From Nitrospinae bacterium CG11_big_fil_rev_8_21_14_0_20_45_15 (GTDB taxonomy: Bacteria > Nitrospinota > Nitrospinia > Nitrospinales > VA-1), in NCBI GenBank assembly GCA_002787235.1, contig PCWG01000015.1, forward strand, positions 152,393 through 216,392: a DNA stretch of 64,000 nucleotides, given 5' to 3'. This document shows positions 25,894 through 35,279 of the stretch, piece after piece. Under the pieces are notes generated by a model. It was not told the origin of the DNA. It saw only the letters and a list, made by a program, of their open reading frames with translations, and did not search any database. Within the stretch, counting starts at the first letter, position 1. Each line of letters starts with the position of its first letter. The translations under genes and the position numbers were made by a program.

Positions 25894-27972
25894 CTACTTA
25901 TACGGCGGTTTTGCCGTCACATTCGGAGGTCCTTGCACCTTAAAGGAGGGTTTTGCAGGTGCCTGTGGCATCCGATGCACTTGATGTTTTAAAGCAGGAT
26001 GCACTCCAGCAGGCAATTGCGCGCGCCCTCCATTTTGTGTTGTTTTTGGCTTTGCTTTTTGCTTTAAAGACTTCTTAAGGATATTGCTGAATCTTGAAAT
26101 ACTGGGTAACTTTGCATAAAGATCGTAGCGCCGGGAATAACGCCGACGCCGCCCATGCACTTGCCGAGGTCTGCGTTGCGGTCTGCGCTGAAATCGGTTG
26201 CGGGACGAACGTCCTTTCTCTGCCTTGTTATTGAGGTCCTCCCCTTCCACCGTCGGTATATTTTCGATCTCACTTTCAACAGCTTTAGCAGGCTCCACCG
26301 CATCCGTTCGAACGGGCACCACTTTTTTCTGCCTCTGCGGGGGGGCTTCTGCAATCTGTTTTTTTGCGACCGCTTCGTGAACCGGTTTTTGACGAGCGAC
26401 CTTCTCAACCTGTTTCGGACGCACTGTTTCCTCTACCAGCTTCGGAGTCTTGAATTTTCCTTTAGGAACAATCTCGGAATCATCATTTTTATAACGCTCA
26501 ATCACCCGATATTGAAAGTCAGAAAATTCCAAATGGGACTTCCCTGAAAAATTGACTTTGACTTTATTGTCCACCTGCAAGTTACGAATAAATTCCATCT
26601 TGTTGTTCAAAAGGTACGAGACAACGTCTGCATGCACCTCGACAGAAAGTTCCTTCACAACCCCAGAAGCAATCATTTCCTGAATTTTTCTTAAAACATG
26701 CACAGCCATAGCACCCACAGCTCGAACATGCCCCGTGCCCTCGCAAATCCGACATTTTTCAAAGATGCCTTCTTTCACAGGCGGCGACATCCTCTGCCGA
26801 GACATTTCCAGCAAACCAAATTTGGAAATACGCGCCAGATTGATTCGTGCCTTATCTTCTTTAAAGGCTTTTTTAACCTGCTTTTCGACTAAAATTTTGT
26901 TCTTTTTCTGGAACATGTCGATAAAGTCGATAACAATCAACCCACCCAAATCGCGCAGCCGGAGTTGTCGTCCCACTTCATCCGCCGCCTCAAGATTGGT
27001 TTTGAGTGCAGTTGCTTCCAGTTCACTTGAATTTGTAGTTTTTCCGGAGTTCACGTCGATCGAAACCATAGCTTCGCCAACATCGATCACGATGGATCCA
27101 CCTGAAGGCAGATTCACCGATCGCTGATAAATGGATTCGATCTGTTCTTCAACACCAAAAGCAGAAAATAGCGGCAAAGTGTCCTGATAAAGCTTCACCT
27201 TACTTTGCATCCTGGACAAAATCAGCTTTACAAAGCCACGAACAGCCTTATAAGCTTCTTTATTGTCTACAATGATTTCGTCGGTATCAGCAGTAAAATG
27301 GTCACGAACAGTCCTTTGCACCATATCCGCTTCTTGATAAAGGAGGAAAGGAGGCGTTTTATTCTCCGAAGTCATCGTCTCCTGTAGATTTCCCCATATC
27401 TTCATCAACATTTGCAGATCTTTTTGAAGCTCCAGCTTGGTACGCCCCACACCCGCTGTTCTTATGATCACGCCCATATTTTCAGGCAGATTAAAGCCTT
27501 CAACGATACTGCGCAATTTCTTCCGCTCGTCCTCATCCTCAATTTTTCGGGAAATACCACTTCCTTCGCTCCCGAACATCAGAACAAGAAATCGTCCAGG
27601 AATTGAAATGGAATTGGAGAGCGACGGGCCTTTGTGATCGCGCCCCTCTTTTACAACCTGTACGAGTATTTTTTGCCCTCGAACCAATACATCCTGAATC
27701 CTTACGCGTGCCTTTTTTTCGCCAGTTTGCAAATAGGATTCCTTGAGAACATCCTTAAACGGGAGAAATCCAAACTTCTTTCCGCCAAAATCTACAAAAG
27801 CGGCTTCAATTGCCGGCTCGACACGGTTTATGACTCCAACGTAAATATTCCCTTTGATCTGCTCATTCGCTGCATGCTCGGATATAAAGTTTTCAACCTT
27901 GCCGTCTTCAAGAACAACCGCTCGACACTGCTCGGGCTGATCCGCATTAATCAGCATTATTTTTTTTGACAT
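25894..27972 (-). CDS. rng: ribonuclease E/G family endoribonuclease
   Basis: A 692-residue Rne/Rng protein. The N-terminal half has an S1 domain (NIYVGVINRVEPAIEAAFVDFG, about 40-120) and the catalytic DNase I-like part with metal-binding Asp in VIDVGEAMVSIDVNSGK and GGLIVIDFIDM. FEKCRICEGTGHVR supplies the CxxC zinc-link. The C-terminal 200 residues are Pro/Lys/Arg-rich (RNRFQRRPQRRPRQVHGRRR), intermediate between E. coli RNase G (489) and RNase E (1061), and may bind RNA or degradosome partners. Whether rne or rng is the better name is open. It converges with the SUMF1 lipoprotein and is divergent from pgk. Confidence 0.92.
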   Translation of the reverse strand: MSKKIMLINADQPEQCRAVVLEDGKVENFISEHAANEQIKGNIYVGVINRVEPAIEAAFVDFGGKKFGFLPFKDVLKESYLQTGEKKARVRIQDVLVRGQKILVQVVKEGRDHKGPSLSNSISIPGRFLVLMFGSEGSGISRKIEDEDERKKLRSIVEGFNLPENMGVIIRTAGVGRTKLELQKDLQMLMKIWGNLQETMTSENKTPPFLLYQEADMVQRTVRDHFTADTDEIIVDNKEAYKAVRGFVKLILSRMQSKVKLYQDTLPLFSAFGVEEQIESIYQRSVNLPSGGSIVIDVGEAMVSIDVNSGKTTNSSELEATALKTNLEAADEVGRQLRLRDLGGLIVIDFIDMFQKKNKILVEKQVKKAFKEDKARINLARISKFGLLEMSRQRMSPPVKEGIFEKCRICEGTGHVRAVGAMAVHVLRKIQEMIASGVVKELSVEVHADVVSYLLNNKMEFIRNLQVDNKVKVNFSGKSHLEFSDFQYRVIERYKNDDSEIVPKGKFKTPKLVEETVRPKQVEKVARQKPVHEAVAKKQIAEAPPQRQKKVVPVRTDAVEPAKAVESEIENIPTVEGEDLNNKAEKGRSSRNRFQRRPQRRPRQVHGRRRRYSRRYDLYAKLPSISRFSNILKKSLKQKAKPKTTQNGGRAQLPAGVHPALKHQVHRMPQAPAKPSFKVQGPPNVTAKPPYK

Positions 27973-28219
27973 TTGTTTCGTTCCGTACCTTTTCTGTAAC
28001 TTGCCTTTTTCAATATTTCACTTTTTTTGTTAAAACGGTATTCTACCGGGTGAAATTGAAGACAAAATGTGTTAAATTAAGTTCATAAATATCAAGCACT
28101 TACAAAAGCTATATTCATTTTAAAAAAAAATAATGAATTTTTCGAGAATTGGCTTGCAAAAAATTTCAAATCGTTTAAAAAAACAAGTCGTAACCACACT
28201 CGTTTTAAAGGCTCCGACA

Positions 28220-29770
28220 ATGAAAAATGACATCGGATTACTGTCTTTATCGGCACTGCGTCCCGCTGATTTAATTGGCAAAACTATTTTCATAAGAGCG
28301 GACTTCAATGTTCCGCTTGGTCCACATAAAGGGTATTACCGCGTGGCGGATGATACTCGTATCCGCCGATTCCTTGATTCTACATTCAGTAAAATTCATG
28401 AACTGACCGATGGCAACTGTCGCATTATAATAGGTTCTCATCTGGGACGCCCGCATAAAATGAAGGATTATGCTGGATGGGACGGGGTTTTTAATATCCA
28501 ATTTGTTTGCTCTCATTTTGACACCCTGATTCGTGAAAAATACGAAGACACCTATACAATATTCCCGCCTGAAATTATAGACTCTCAGTTAAAAAGTTCA
28601 CTCGAAATTTTTGAACACAATCGTTTTCCGCTGGGGGGCATCAAGTTTTTGCCTAATTTGAGGTACCTTTTGGACCCTGCCAATCCAGACGCATACCGCT
28701 TGGAATTTATCGAACAGTTGGGAAAAGTTGCTGACGTTTACGTCAATTGCGCTTTCGGATGCAGCCACCGTATCACCAGAAGTATCGGAATGCTCCCACA
28801 AATCATGAGAAAAGAGGAGAAGCTTGTCGTTGCCGGGATCTTACTCTACGAGGAAATCCAGAAGCTGGGTCAATTTGGCCGTAGCACGATGGCCAACCCC
28901 AAGAAGACTGTAGTTGTCGCCGGCGGAGCGAAAGTTGCCGACAAGATCAATATTCTCAAACAATTCGTCCAAACGCAAATAAAATCCATCTTTATTGGCG
29001 GAAAAATGGTCAATGCTTTTTTATTGGCACGCGATCGTTTTTCACCAGAGATTCCGTTTACGGCAAATAATCTGCCCAAAAAACTGCTCTCCCATGATGC
29101 TGAAAAAAATCAGGACTTATTGAACGAAATCAAATCCGCCGGAGAAATTCTCAACATGGCGAAAGAACACAAGGTTGAGATAATTTTCCCTGTAGATTAC
29201 AAGGTTGCGGCAAACTTTGACGATCCCTCTTATATAATCAAAGAATATCCCGATCTTGAAAGAGAATTCCAGCTCGATCTGGGCCCCAAAACAATACAAG
29301 CATTCACCGAAACCATATTGCACGAAAATGTCCGCAATGTTTTCTGGAATGGCCCTCTCGGTGCTTACGATCACCCCCACTGCCCGTCTTATGCGGAAGG
29401 CTCAATGGAACTGGCCAAGCTATTATTTGGGGGCGCGATACTCAATGAAGATTTGCAAGTGGTGATCGGTGGTGGAGACTCTGCCGCGATTCTGAACAAG
29501 GTTTCAATGGATGAGATGAAACTCATCATTAAAACGCAAATTGAAAAACAATTGGCCAGTCCTATCAACCGAAGCCTTGTTTCCGTCGATTTTAAGGAAA
29601 GCGATTGTTACACTCTGTGGAATTATTTTACCTCCAACTTTTTTGTTTCCACCGGTGGTGGCGCGGCCCTAGTATTTCTGGAGAAATTCCTGAGTAGAAA
29701 TGGTGCCGACGATTTAGCTTCCTACCTGCCCGGCTCAGCCACTCTCATGGAACTGTGTACCTTGAGGTAA
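28220..29770 (+). CDS. enlarged phosphoglycerate kinase family protein
   Basis: A 516-residue PGK, versus about 390-415 in most bacteria. Conserved PGK elements are in order: IRADFNVPL, DDTRIRRFLDSTFSKI, SHLGRP, NLRY, VNCAFGCSHR (usual VNDAFGTAHR), VAGGAKVADKI (about 234), FIGGKMVNAFL, FWNGPLGAYD, GGGDSAAI (about 416) and FVSTGGGAALVFLEKF. Extra length comes from insertions in both lobes. I start at the ATG at 28220, eight bases after AAAGG; an ATG 29 codons upstream has no ribosome site. Substrate residues are kept, so 3-phosphoglycerate/ATP activity is plausible, possibly as a second PGK. It is 110 bases upstream of an acetolactate-synthase-like gene. Confidence 0.85.
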   Translation: MKNDIGLLSLSALRPADLIGKTIFIRADFNVPLGPHKGYYRVADDTRIRRFLDSTFSKIHELTDGNCRIIIGSHLGRPHKMKDYAGWDGVFNIQFVCSHFDTLIREKYEDTYTIFPPEIIDSQLKSSLEIFEHNRFPLGGIKFLPNLRYLLDPANPDAYRLEFIEQLGKVADVYVNCAFGCSHRITRSIGMLPQIMRKEEKLVVAGILLYEEIQKLGQFGRSTMANPKKTVVVAGGAKVADKINILKQFVQTQIKSIFIGGKMVNAFLLARDRFSPEIPFTANNLPKKLLSHDAEKNQDLLNEIKSAGEILNMAKEHKVEIIFPVDYKVAANFDDPSYIIKEYPDLEREFQLDLGPKTIQAFTETILHENVRNVFWNGPLGAYDHPHCPSYAEGSMELAKLLFGGAILNEDLQVVIGGGDSAAILNKVSMDEMKLIIKTQIEKQLASPINRSLVSVDFKESDCYTLWNYFTSNFFVSTGGGAALVFLEKFLSRNGADDLASYLPGSATLMELCTLR

Positions 29771-29880
29771 GATCCGGACTTTTATTCCCCATTTTTTCCC
29801 CACTACTATATACTGAGCCCAATAAAATTCGATATTCTTCAAATATTATAAAATTCATCCCCTAACCTTTAGGAGTTTTT

Positions 29881-31527
29881 ATGGCCATCAAGGCATCAGA
29901 TTTATTCATCCGTTCTCTTGAGGCAGAAGGCGTTGAATATATCTTTGGCGTACCTGGAGAAGAAAATCTTGATTTCTTAAACTCAATGAAGGGCTCTTCC
30001 ATCAAACTGGTCTTGACACGGCACGAGCAAGGGGCTGGTTTTATCGCCGCAACCTACGGACGTCTGACCGGTAAAGCGGGAGTTTGTATAGCAACTCTCG
30101 GACCCGGTGCTACCAATCTGGTGACCTCTGCGGCCTACGCACAATTGGGCGGCATGCCTTTGGTGATGATCACCGGACAAAAACCTATCAAAAAAAGCAA
30201 ACAGGGCAAATTTCAGGTTCTTGACATTGTCGAGATGATGCGTCCCTTGACCAAGTTTTCCAAACAGATTGTCAATGGCAACAATATTCCCTCTCTCGTT
30301 CGGGAATCCTTTCGCATCGCCCAGACCGAGCGACCCGGTGCCGTCCACCTCGAACTGCCCGAAGACATCGCCGAAGAACAATGCAATGGTGCCCCGGTCA
30401 ATATCGGCCGCGAACGCCGCCCGACAGCAGATCCTAAAATCATAGCCGAAGGCGTGGAAATGATCCGCGCCGCAAAAATGCCCTTATTGCTCATAGGAGC
30501 CGCGGCCAACCGCAATCGAACACGTGTTCAATTGACCCGCTTCATTGAAAAAACCGGCATCTACTTTTTTGACACGCAGATGGGAAAAGGCGTTGTGGAT
30601 GAAAGAAACCCCAAGTTCATCGGAACCGCCGCCCTGTCACAACACGATTACCTGCATTGCGCCATTGATCGCGCCGACCTCATCATCAACGTCGGACACG
30701 ATGTCATCGAAAAGCCCCCCTTCCTCATGGAAGCTGGCGGCACCAAAGTGATTCACATCAACAACATGCCTTCCAATGTGGACGACGTTTATTTTCCACA
30801 ACTCGACATCGTTGGCGACATCGCCAACACCATCAAAAAAATCACCGACACCATTGAGAACAACTCGCAATGGGACTTTAGCTATTTCCAGCGTGTCACC
30901 GATGAAGTCAACAAAAACGTCAAAAACAAGGAAAACGATTCCAGCTTTCCCATCATCCCGCAATACCTCGTTTCGCAAATCAGAACCCTAATGCCCGATG
31001 ACGGAATTCTCGCGCTTGACAACGGAATCTACAAAATCTGGTTCGCGCGCAATTACAAAGCCCACGAGCCCAACACCCTGCTCCTGGACAACGCACTCGC
31101 CACCATGGGAGCCGGACTTCCCTCAGCCATGGGAGCCAAAATCGTCTATCCCGACCGGAAAGTCATGGCCATCTGCGGCGATGGCGGATTCATGATGAAC
31201 TCACAGGAAATGGAGACCGCCGTACGACTGGGACTCAACATGACCGTGCTCGTCATCCGCGACAACGCCTACGGAATGATCAAATGGAAACAGTCCGGAA
31301 AAGGCTTTGACAATTTCGGACTCGATTATGGCAACCCCGACTTCGTGAAATACGCAGAATCCTATGGAGCGCAAGGCCACCGCGTAGAAAGCTCCGCACA
31401 ACTGAGCGAACTGCTCGACAAATGCCTCAACACTCCCGGAGTCCATTTGCTCGAAGTCCCCATCGACTACAGCGAAAACGAAAAAGTCCTCATTGAAGAA
31501 CTCAAATCCGCCACCTGCATTCTGTAA
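29881..31527 (+). CDS. acetolactate synthase-type ThDP enzyme (AlsS/IlvB family)
   Basis: A 548-residue thiamine-diphosphate enzyme with the three-domain pyruvate-decarboxylase fold. The catalytic Glu is in RHEQGAGFIA (residue 49). The middle domain covers about 190-330, and the ThDP motif GDGGFMMNSQEMETAV begins near 432 and ends in NAYGMIKWKQ. GVPGEENLDFL at the N-terminus and the length fit catabolic AlsS-like and IlvB-like large subunits; no small regulatory subunit (ilvN) follows. It could condense pyruvate to acetolactate, but related decarboxylases cannot be excluded. AGGAG lies five bases before the ATG, and a strong terminator follows 33 bases after the stop. Confidence 0.85.
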   Translation: MAIKASDLFIRSLEAEGVEYIFGVPGEENLDFLNSMKGSSIKLVLTRHEQGAGFIAATYGRLTGKAGVCIATLGPGATNLVTSAAYAQLGGMPLVMITGQKPIKKSKQGKFQVLDIVEMMRPLTKFSKQIVNGNNIPSLVRESFRIAQTERPGAVHLELPEDIAEEQCNGAPVNIGRERRPTADPKIIAEGVEMIRAAKMPLLLIGAAANRNRTRVQLTRFIEKTGIYFFDTQMGKGVVDERNPKFIGTAALSQHDYLHCAIDRADLIINVGHDVIEKPPFLMEAGGTKVIHINNMPSNVDDVYFPQLDIVGDIANTIKKITDTIENNSQWDFSYFQRVTDEVNKNVKNKENDSSFPIIPQYLVSQIRTLMPDDGILALDNGIYKIWFARNYKAHEPNTLLLDNALATMGAGLPSAMGAKIVYPDRKVMAICGDGGFMMNSQEMETAVRLGLNMTVLVIRDNAYGMIKWKQSGKGFDNFGLDYGNPDFVKYAESYGAQGHRVESSAQLSELLDKCLNTPGVHLLEVPIDYSENEKVLIEELKSATCIL

Positions 31528-31560
31528 AATCCAGATGCAAAGCGGTCAACCACAAAATAA

Positions 31561-31594
31561 AAGCCCCCGGATCAATCGATCCGAGGGCTTTTTT
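31561..31594 (+). terminator. rho-independent terminator after the acetolactate synthase-type gene
   Basis: A 13-bp stem (AAGCCCCCGGATC paired with GATCCGAGGGCTT, one C-A mismatch), four-base loop AATC, then a run of six T. It lies 33 bases after the stop of the ALS-type gene and isolates it from the AT-rich insert downstream. Confidence 0.9.
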
Positions 31595-31785
31595 GTTAAG
31601 CTTAACACTACTACTCTTTAAGAGTGGAGTTGATTCATAGAAAAATTTATAATACCACTATGATGGAATGAGCCAAAATATTTTCAGCTAATAGTGCCAA
31701 CCACAACAAAAAAATGCGAAGTGCTTAAAAAATTTAATGTCTAAAAACAACTTCATCGCTATCATATTGTCAAATAGTTTTCCCC

Positions 31786-32919
31786 ATGTCTGGAGCTTAC
31801 AGACCAATGTTTGAGCAACAAAATACTCACCTTAAAAAAATAGAGATTTGTGGATTCAAATCTATTAAGCATCTCAATTTAGAAATGAATCCTATTAATA
31901 TTTTGATTGGCGCAAACGGGTCTGGAAAATCAAACTTCATTTCAATATTTTCATTTTTAAGTAATCTTTCGTTAGGTAAACTTCGGACTCATGTAGAAAG
32001 AAATGGTTTTGCTAACACATTCTTCCATTTTGGTCCAAAGACGACCTCCAAAATTACGATTGATATTGAAATTGCAAACAATGGGTATCATGTAGATTTT
32101 GTTCATGGCGAAAATGATGATTCCCTTGTTTTTGATAATGAATACTGTACTTTTTCAGGCTCAAACAAACACTGGGGTATTAGAGGAAAACTGGGCGAAA
32201 GCGGACTTCTCCCAGGTTCAGCAGCCGCAAGCGATTATGTACAAAAATATACTAAACAATACATGGATCAATGTCGTGTTTATCATTTTCATGACACGGG
32301 ACCCAAGGCAGGATTTAAACAAGCTCAAGATTTAAATTCAAATTCATTCTTACATTCTGATGCTAGTAATCTGGCCCCTTTCCTTTACCATCTCAAAAAT
32401 AAAGCACCGTCAAGTTATCAGGAAATAGTTTCTGCTATCCAAACAATAGCACCTTTTTTTCACGATTTTTACCTTGAACCTCGAGGAGGGAAAGAGGGGG
32501 AGGAATCTCTTCTTCTAAGGTGGATTCATCGTGACCACGACATACCCTTTTCTGCAAATCAACTTTCCGATGGCACTGCCCGTTTTATTTGCATGACCGT
32601 TTTATTTCTTCAACCTGAATATTTAAGACCGTACACAATTGTCTTGGATGAACCTGAATTAGGTTTGCACCCTGCTGCTTTAAATTCTCTCGTAGATATC
32701 ATAAAGTCAGTGTCTAAAACAAATCAATTGATCTGTTCAACCCAGTCTGTAGAATTTGCGAATCTATTCGAACCAGAAGATTTTATTGTAGTAGATCAGG
32801 TAAAAGGGATTTCAACATTTAGACGACCAGAGGAAAAGGAACTTCACCATTGGTTGGAAGACTTTGGCATGGGGGATATCTGGAATAAAAATCTCATTGG
32901 AGGCCGGCCTGAATGGTAA
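31786..32919 (+). CDS. OLD-like AAA ATPase (AAA_21/AAA_15 type), putative defence component
   Basis: A 377-residue ABC/SMC-related ATPase. KIEICGFKSIKHLNL opens the fold, Walker A is GANGSGKSN (42-50), the signature-like LSDGTARFICM is near 259, Walker B is IVLDEPELGLHP (about 285), and the switch region is STQSVEF. This is the overcoming-lysogenisation-defect-type ATPase used by several anti-phage systems. An alternative start at 31807 (MFEQQNTHLKK) has GGAG 11 bases upstream and may be the real one. It overlaps the following DUF4276 gene by seven bases (ATGGTAA). Both genes are far more AT-rich than their right-hand neighbours, a sign of recent transfer. Defence function is inference from family and pairing. 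Confidence 0.85.
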   Translation: MSGAYRPMFEQQNTHLKKIEICGFKSIKHLNLEMNPINILIGANGSGKSNFISIFSFLSNLSLGKLRTHVERNGFANTFFHFGPKTTSKITIDIEIANNGYHVDFVHGENDDSLVFDNEYCTFSGSNKHWGIRGKLGESGLLPGSAAASDYVQKYTKQYMDQCRVYHFHDTGPKAGFKQAQDLNSNSFLHSDASNLAPFLYHLKNKAPSSYQEIVSAIQTIAPFFHDFYLEPRGGKEGEESLLLRWIHRDHDIPFSANQLSDGTARFICMTVLFLQPEYLRPYTIVLDEPELGLHPAALNSLVDIIKSVSKTNQLICSTQSVEFANLFEPEDFIVVDQVKGISTFRRPEEKELHHWLEDFGMGDIWNKNLIGGRPEW

Positions 32920-33509
32920 GAATAGGGGTTTCCGTAGAAGGACTCACTGAAGAGAGATTTATAAAAAAAGTACTTGCCCCATATTTATTGAACAAAGGCA
33001 TAGCTATCGTACCAATATCCCTAGGTGGTCGTGTAAGCATTGATAGGGTAAGAAATGAAATGCAAAAATTAGCTATTAATTTCGATTACGTTACTACCCT
33101 TTATGATTTTTATGGTTTTCGTAAGAAAGATGTTGGGGAAACCAAGGATTCTCTTGAGTCAAAAATTTCAAATAAAATACATACGGCAATTAAATCTAAG
33201 TTGATTCCGTACATACAGATGTACGAATTTGAAGGGTTACTTTTTTCCTGCCCACAATCCTTATCATCTACCCTAGAGGGCAATTCACTTGAAACATGGG
33301 CAAAGGACATACTTTCAAAGTTTGATCACAATCCAGAGAAAATTAATGACTCTCCAGATACTGCTCCATCGAAAAGACTTTTAAAGGACACCAATTATCG
33401 CAAAATTACCCACGGTCCTAACATTGCTGAAGCAATTGGCATCAATAAAATACGTGAAAAGTGTGTTGGCTTTAATGCATGGTTGGAAAAACTGGAGAAA
33501 TTACCGTAA
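32913..33509 (+). CDS. DUF4276 (TOPRIM-like) protein, partner of the ATPase
   Basis: A 198-residue protein matching DUF4276: GVSVEGLTEERFIKKVL (acidic Glu 9), FDYVTTLYDFYGF (Asp 65), and the family signature QMYEFEGLLFS near 102-112, with RITH-like KITHGPNIAEAIG toward the end. The fold is considered TOPRIM-like, with acidic residues placed to bind metal, so nuclease activity is plausible. AAA ATPases paired with TOPRIM-like proteins occur in PARIS- and AbiL-like defence modules. GGAGG lies about ten bases before its ATG, which is inside the end of the ATPase gene, so the two are coupled. It converges on the glycosyltransferase gene 16 bases away. Confidence 0.82.
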   Translation: MVRIGVSVEGLTEERFIKKVLAPYLLNKGIAIVPISLGGRVSIDRVRNEMQKLAINFDYVTTLYDFYGFRKKDVGETKDSLESKISNKIHTAIKSKLIPYIQMYEFEGLLFSCPQSLSSTLEGNSLETWAKDILSKFDHNPEKINDSPDTAPSKRLLKDTNYRKITHGPNIAEAIGINKIREKCVGFNAWLEKLEKLP

Positions 33510-33525
33510 GAAAGAATTTACTTTC

Positions 33526-35268
33526 TCACCGTCCCGCTAATACAGCTTTGTTTTCCAAATTTGGTTCGTCGTTTTGCAGGGTCTGGTGCTGTTCGACGTT
33601 CTCCAGCACGCGTAGCAATTCCCGACTTTCGGCTTCGAGTCGTTGGTAACACTGGATGGTGGCTTTGGTCAGGACAACGGGATCATCTCCCAGAAAATTC
33701 TCTTTCCGTTTGGAGAACAGTTCGGCGACGGGTTTGATCTCGGGATGGGCGAAGCCTATATTTTTTATTTTCTCGTCGATGCTTTCAATCTCTTCGGTCA
33801 GTTTTTGCAGGGTGTTGCCTTTGTTTCGGTTCCCGGTCAGATTTTTTAGTACGGTGAATCCTGCCTTGATGCCTTTGATGGCGTGCTCGATCAATTGCTC
33901 CAGTTCCTGTTTCTTTCTTTCCAGCGCGGGCTGTATCTTCTCCCATTCTCCACAATCGTAATGTTCGTTCATGAAGCGGACGATTTCGGCTCCGGTCGCT
34001 TTCGGATCGCTCAGTCTCTTGCCTTCCAGCACCATGGGCCAGAAATGGTAATAGGCTTCTTTGAAGAGATCGACGAGTTGGAGCGGGTGTTTCAACAGCG
34101 GGATGAGACGCAGTCGTTTTTTATGATCCCATTCGGTTTTGACCAGATTCATATCTGGAGCGGTTCCCCAGCTTGCAGGCCATTGCCATTTTCCAGTCTG
34201 TTGATGTTCTGCCATCATTCCAAACACGTGTTTGGGTTGCACGGAGTGGATGCAGATGATGTTGTTGCAGGCCACGCCGTAACTGCAGGGGGCGCAGGCA
34301 ATGCGTGACTGGAAAATCAGGTGTCCGGGCGCGTAGGGTCCGGTTTCGTAGGGATGCGCGTGAGCAAAGAACAGGCCGACGATTTTCACGCCCAATGCGG
34401 CGGCGATGTGCATGGTCCCGGTGTCGTTGGTCACGAGGTACTGACATTTCGGGAGCATGGCGGTCAATTGGGTGATATTTGTTTTCCCGGTCAAGTCCAC
34501 CACTTGCATTTTATTTTTTACGGAATCTTTTATCTTTCCTGCCAGCTCGGATTCGCCTGCGACGCCGAACAGAATGATCTTCGCGCCGAGTTCTGCGGTC
34601 AGCGAATCGATCAATTCGGCGAAATAATGCGCGGGCCAACGTCGCCCTTCCAGACTGGAGCCGGCTTGCACGCCGATCAAAAAATCGTCGGACCGGATGC
34701 CCTGCTCGGCCAACAATCCGGCAATGCTGGCGGAGTCGTCGGGTCGGGTTTCTATGCGTACGGTTTCGCCTGCCGGATCCATGTCTCCACAACGGGCAAA
34801 AATTTCAACCAGGTTGAAGGGATTGTAGGCCCGGTTGAAGGGCTCGATCCCGAAGTACTGCATCCAGGGATGCAGTGACATGCGGTCGCCTTCTTTGTTG
34901 CAGGCAAAGCCTATGGTTCGTTTGGGGTTCAGGTACAAGTTCATGAAAGCACTCAGTTTGGAGTGACTCAGGTTGACCACCAGATCGAATTTGCGCGACT
35001 TAACTTCATCCATGAATTGTTCGAGGTACTGAAAAACATCCACCCACAAAGTCCTTTGCCGATCTTCTTCTTTGCCTTTGAACTGACGCAGGTTGAGTAC
35101 GATGGTTTCGTCCACATGAGGGATTCTCTCGGCAAACTCGGCGAAATCGGTCGAGACCATTTGCGTGATTTTCGCGTCGGGGTACTTGGCGCGCAATCCA
35201 GAGATGAGAGGCGTGCCCTGTATCAGGTCGCCGAGCCGGGTCAATGTCAGTACGAGGATATTTTTCAT
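33526..35268 (-). CDS. glycosyltransferase family 9 (heptosyltransferase-like) with helical C-terminal extension
   Basis: A 580-residue protein. The first 350 or so residues are GT9: ILVLTLTRLGDLIQGTPL, GVQAGSSLEGRRWP, LTGKTNITQLTAMLP and LVTNDTGTMHIAAALGV for the ADP-sugar site. A Cys-rich stretch (CAPCSYGVACNNIICIHS) follows. The last 200 residues are mainly helical and charged and are not part of the usual 330-350 residue enzyme. GT9 members add heptose or related sugars to LPS core or to proteins. It follows the Maf/CgeB-like gene by 11 bases on the minus strand. Base composition is much richer in GC than the neighbouring ATPase pair. Confidence 0.83.
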   Translation of the reverse strand: MKNILVLTLTRLGDLIQGTPLISGLRAKYPDAKITQMVSTDFAEFAERIPHVDETIVLNLRQFKGKEEDRQRTLWVDVFQYLEQFMDEVKSRKFDLVVNLSHSKLSAFMNLYLNPKRTIGFACNKEGDRMSLHPWMQYFGIEPFNRAYNPFNLVEIFARCGDMDPAGETVRIETRPDDSASIAGLLAEQGIRSDDFLIGVQAGSSLEGRRWPAHYFAELIDSLTAELGAKIILFGVAGESELAGKIKDSVKNKMQVVDLTGKTNITQLTAMLPKCQYLVTNDTGTMHIAAALGVKIVGLFFAHAHPYETGPYAPGHLIFQSRIACAPCSYGVACNNIICIHSVQPKHVFGMMAEHQQTGKWQWPASWGTAPDMNLVKTEWDHKKRLRLIPLLKHPLQLVDLFKEAYYHFWPMVLEGKRLSDPKATGAEIVRFMNEHYDCGEWEKIQPALERKKQELEQLIEHAIKGIKAGFTVLKNLTGNRNKGNTLQKLTEEIESIDEKIKNIGFAHPEIKPVAELFSKRKENFLGDDPVVLTKATIQCYQRLEAESRELLRVLENVEQHQTLQNDEPNLENKAVLAGR

Positions 35269-35279
35269 GGAATGTGTTC

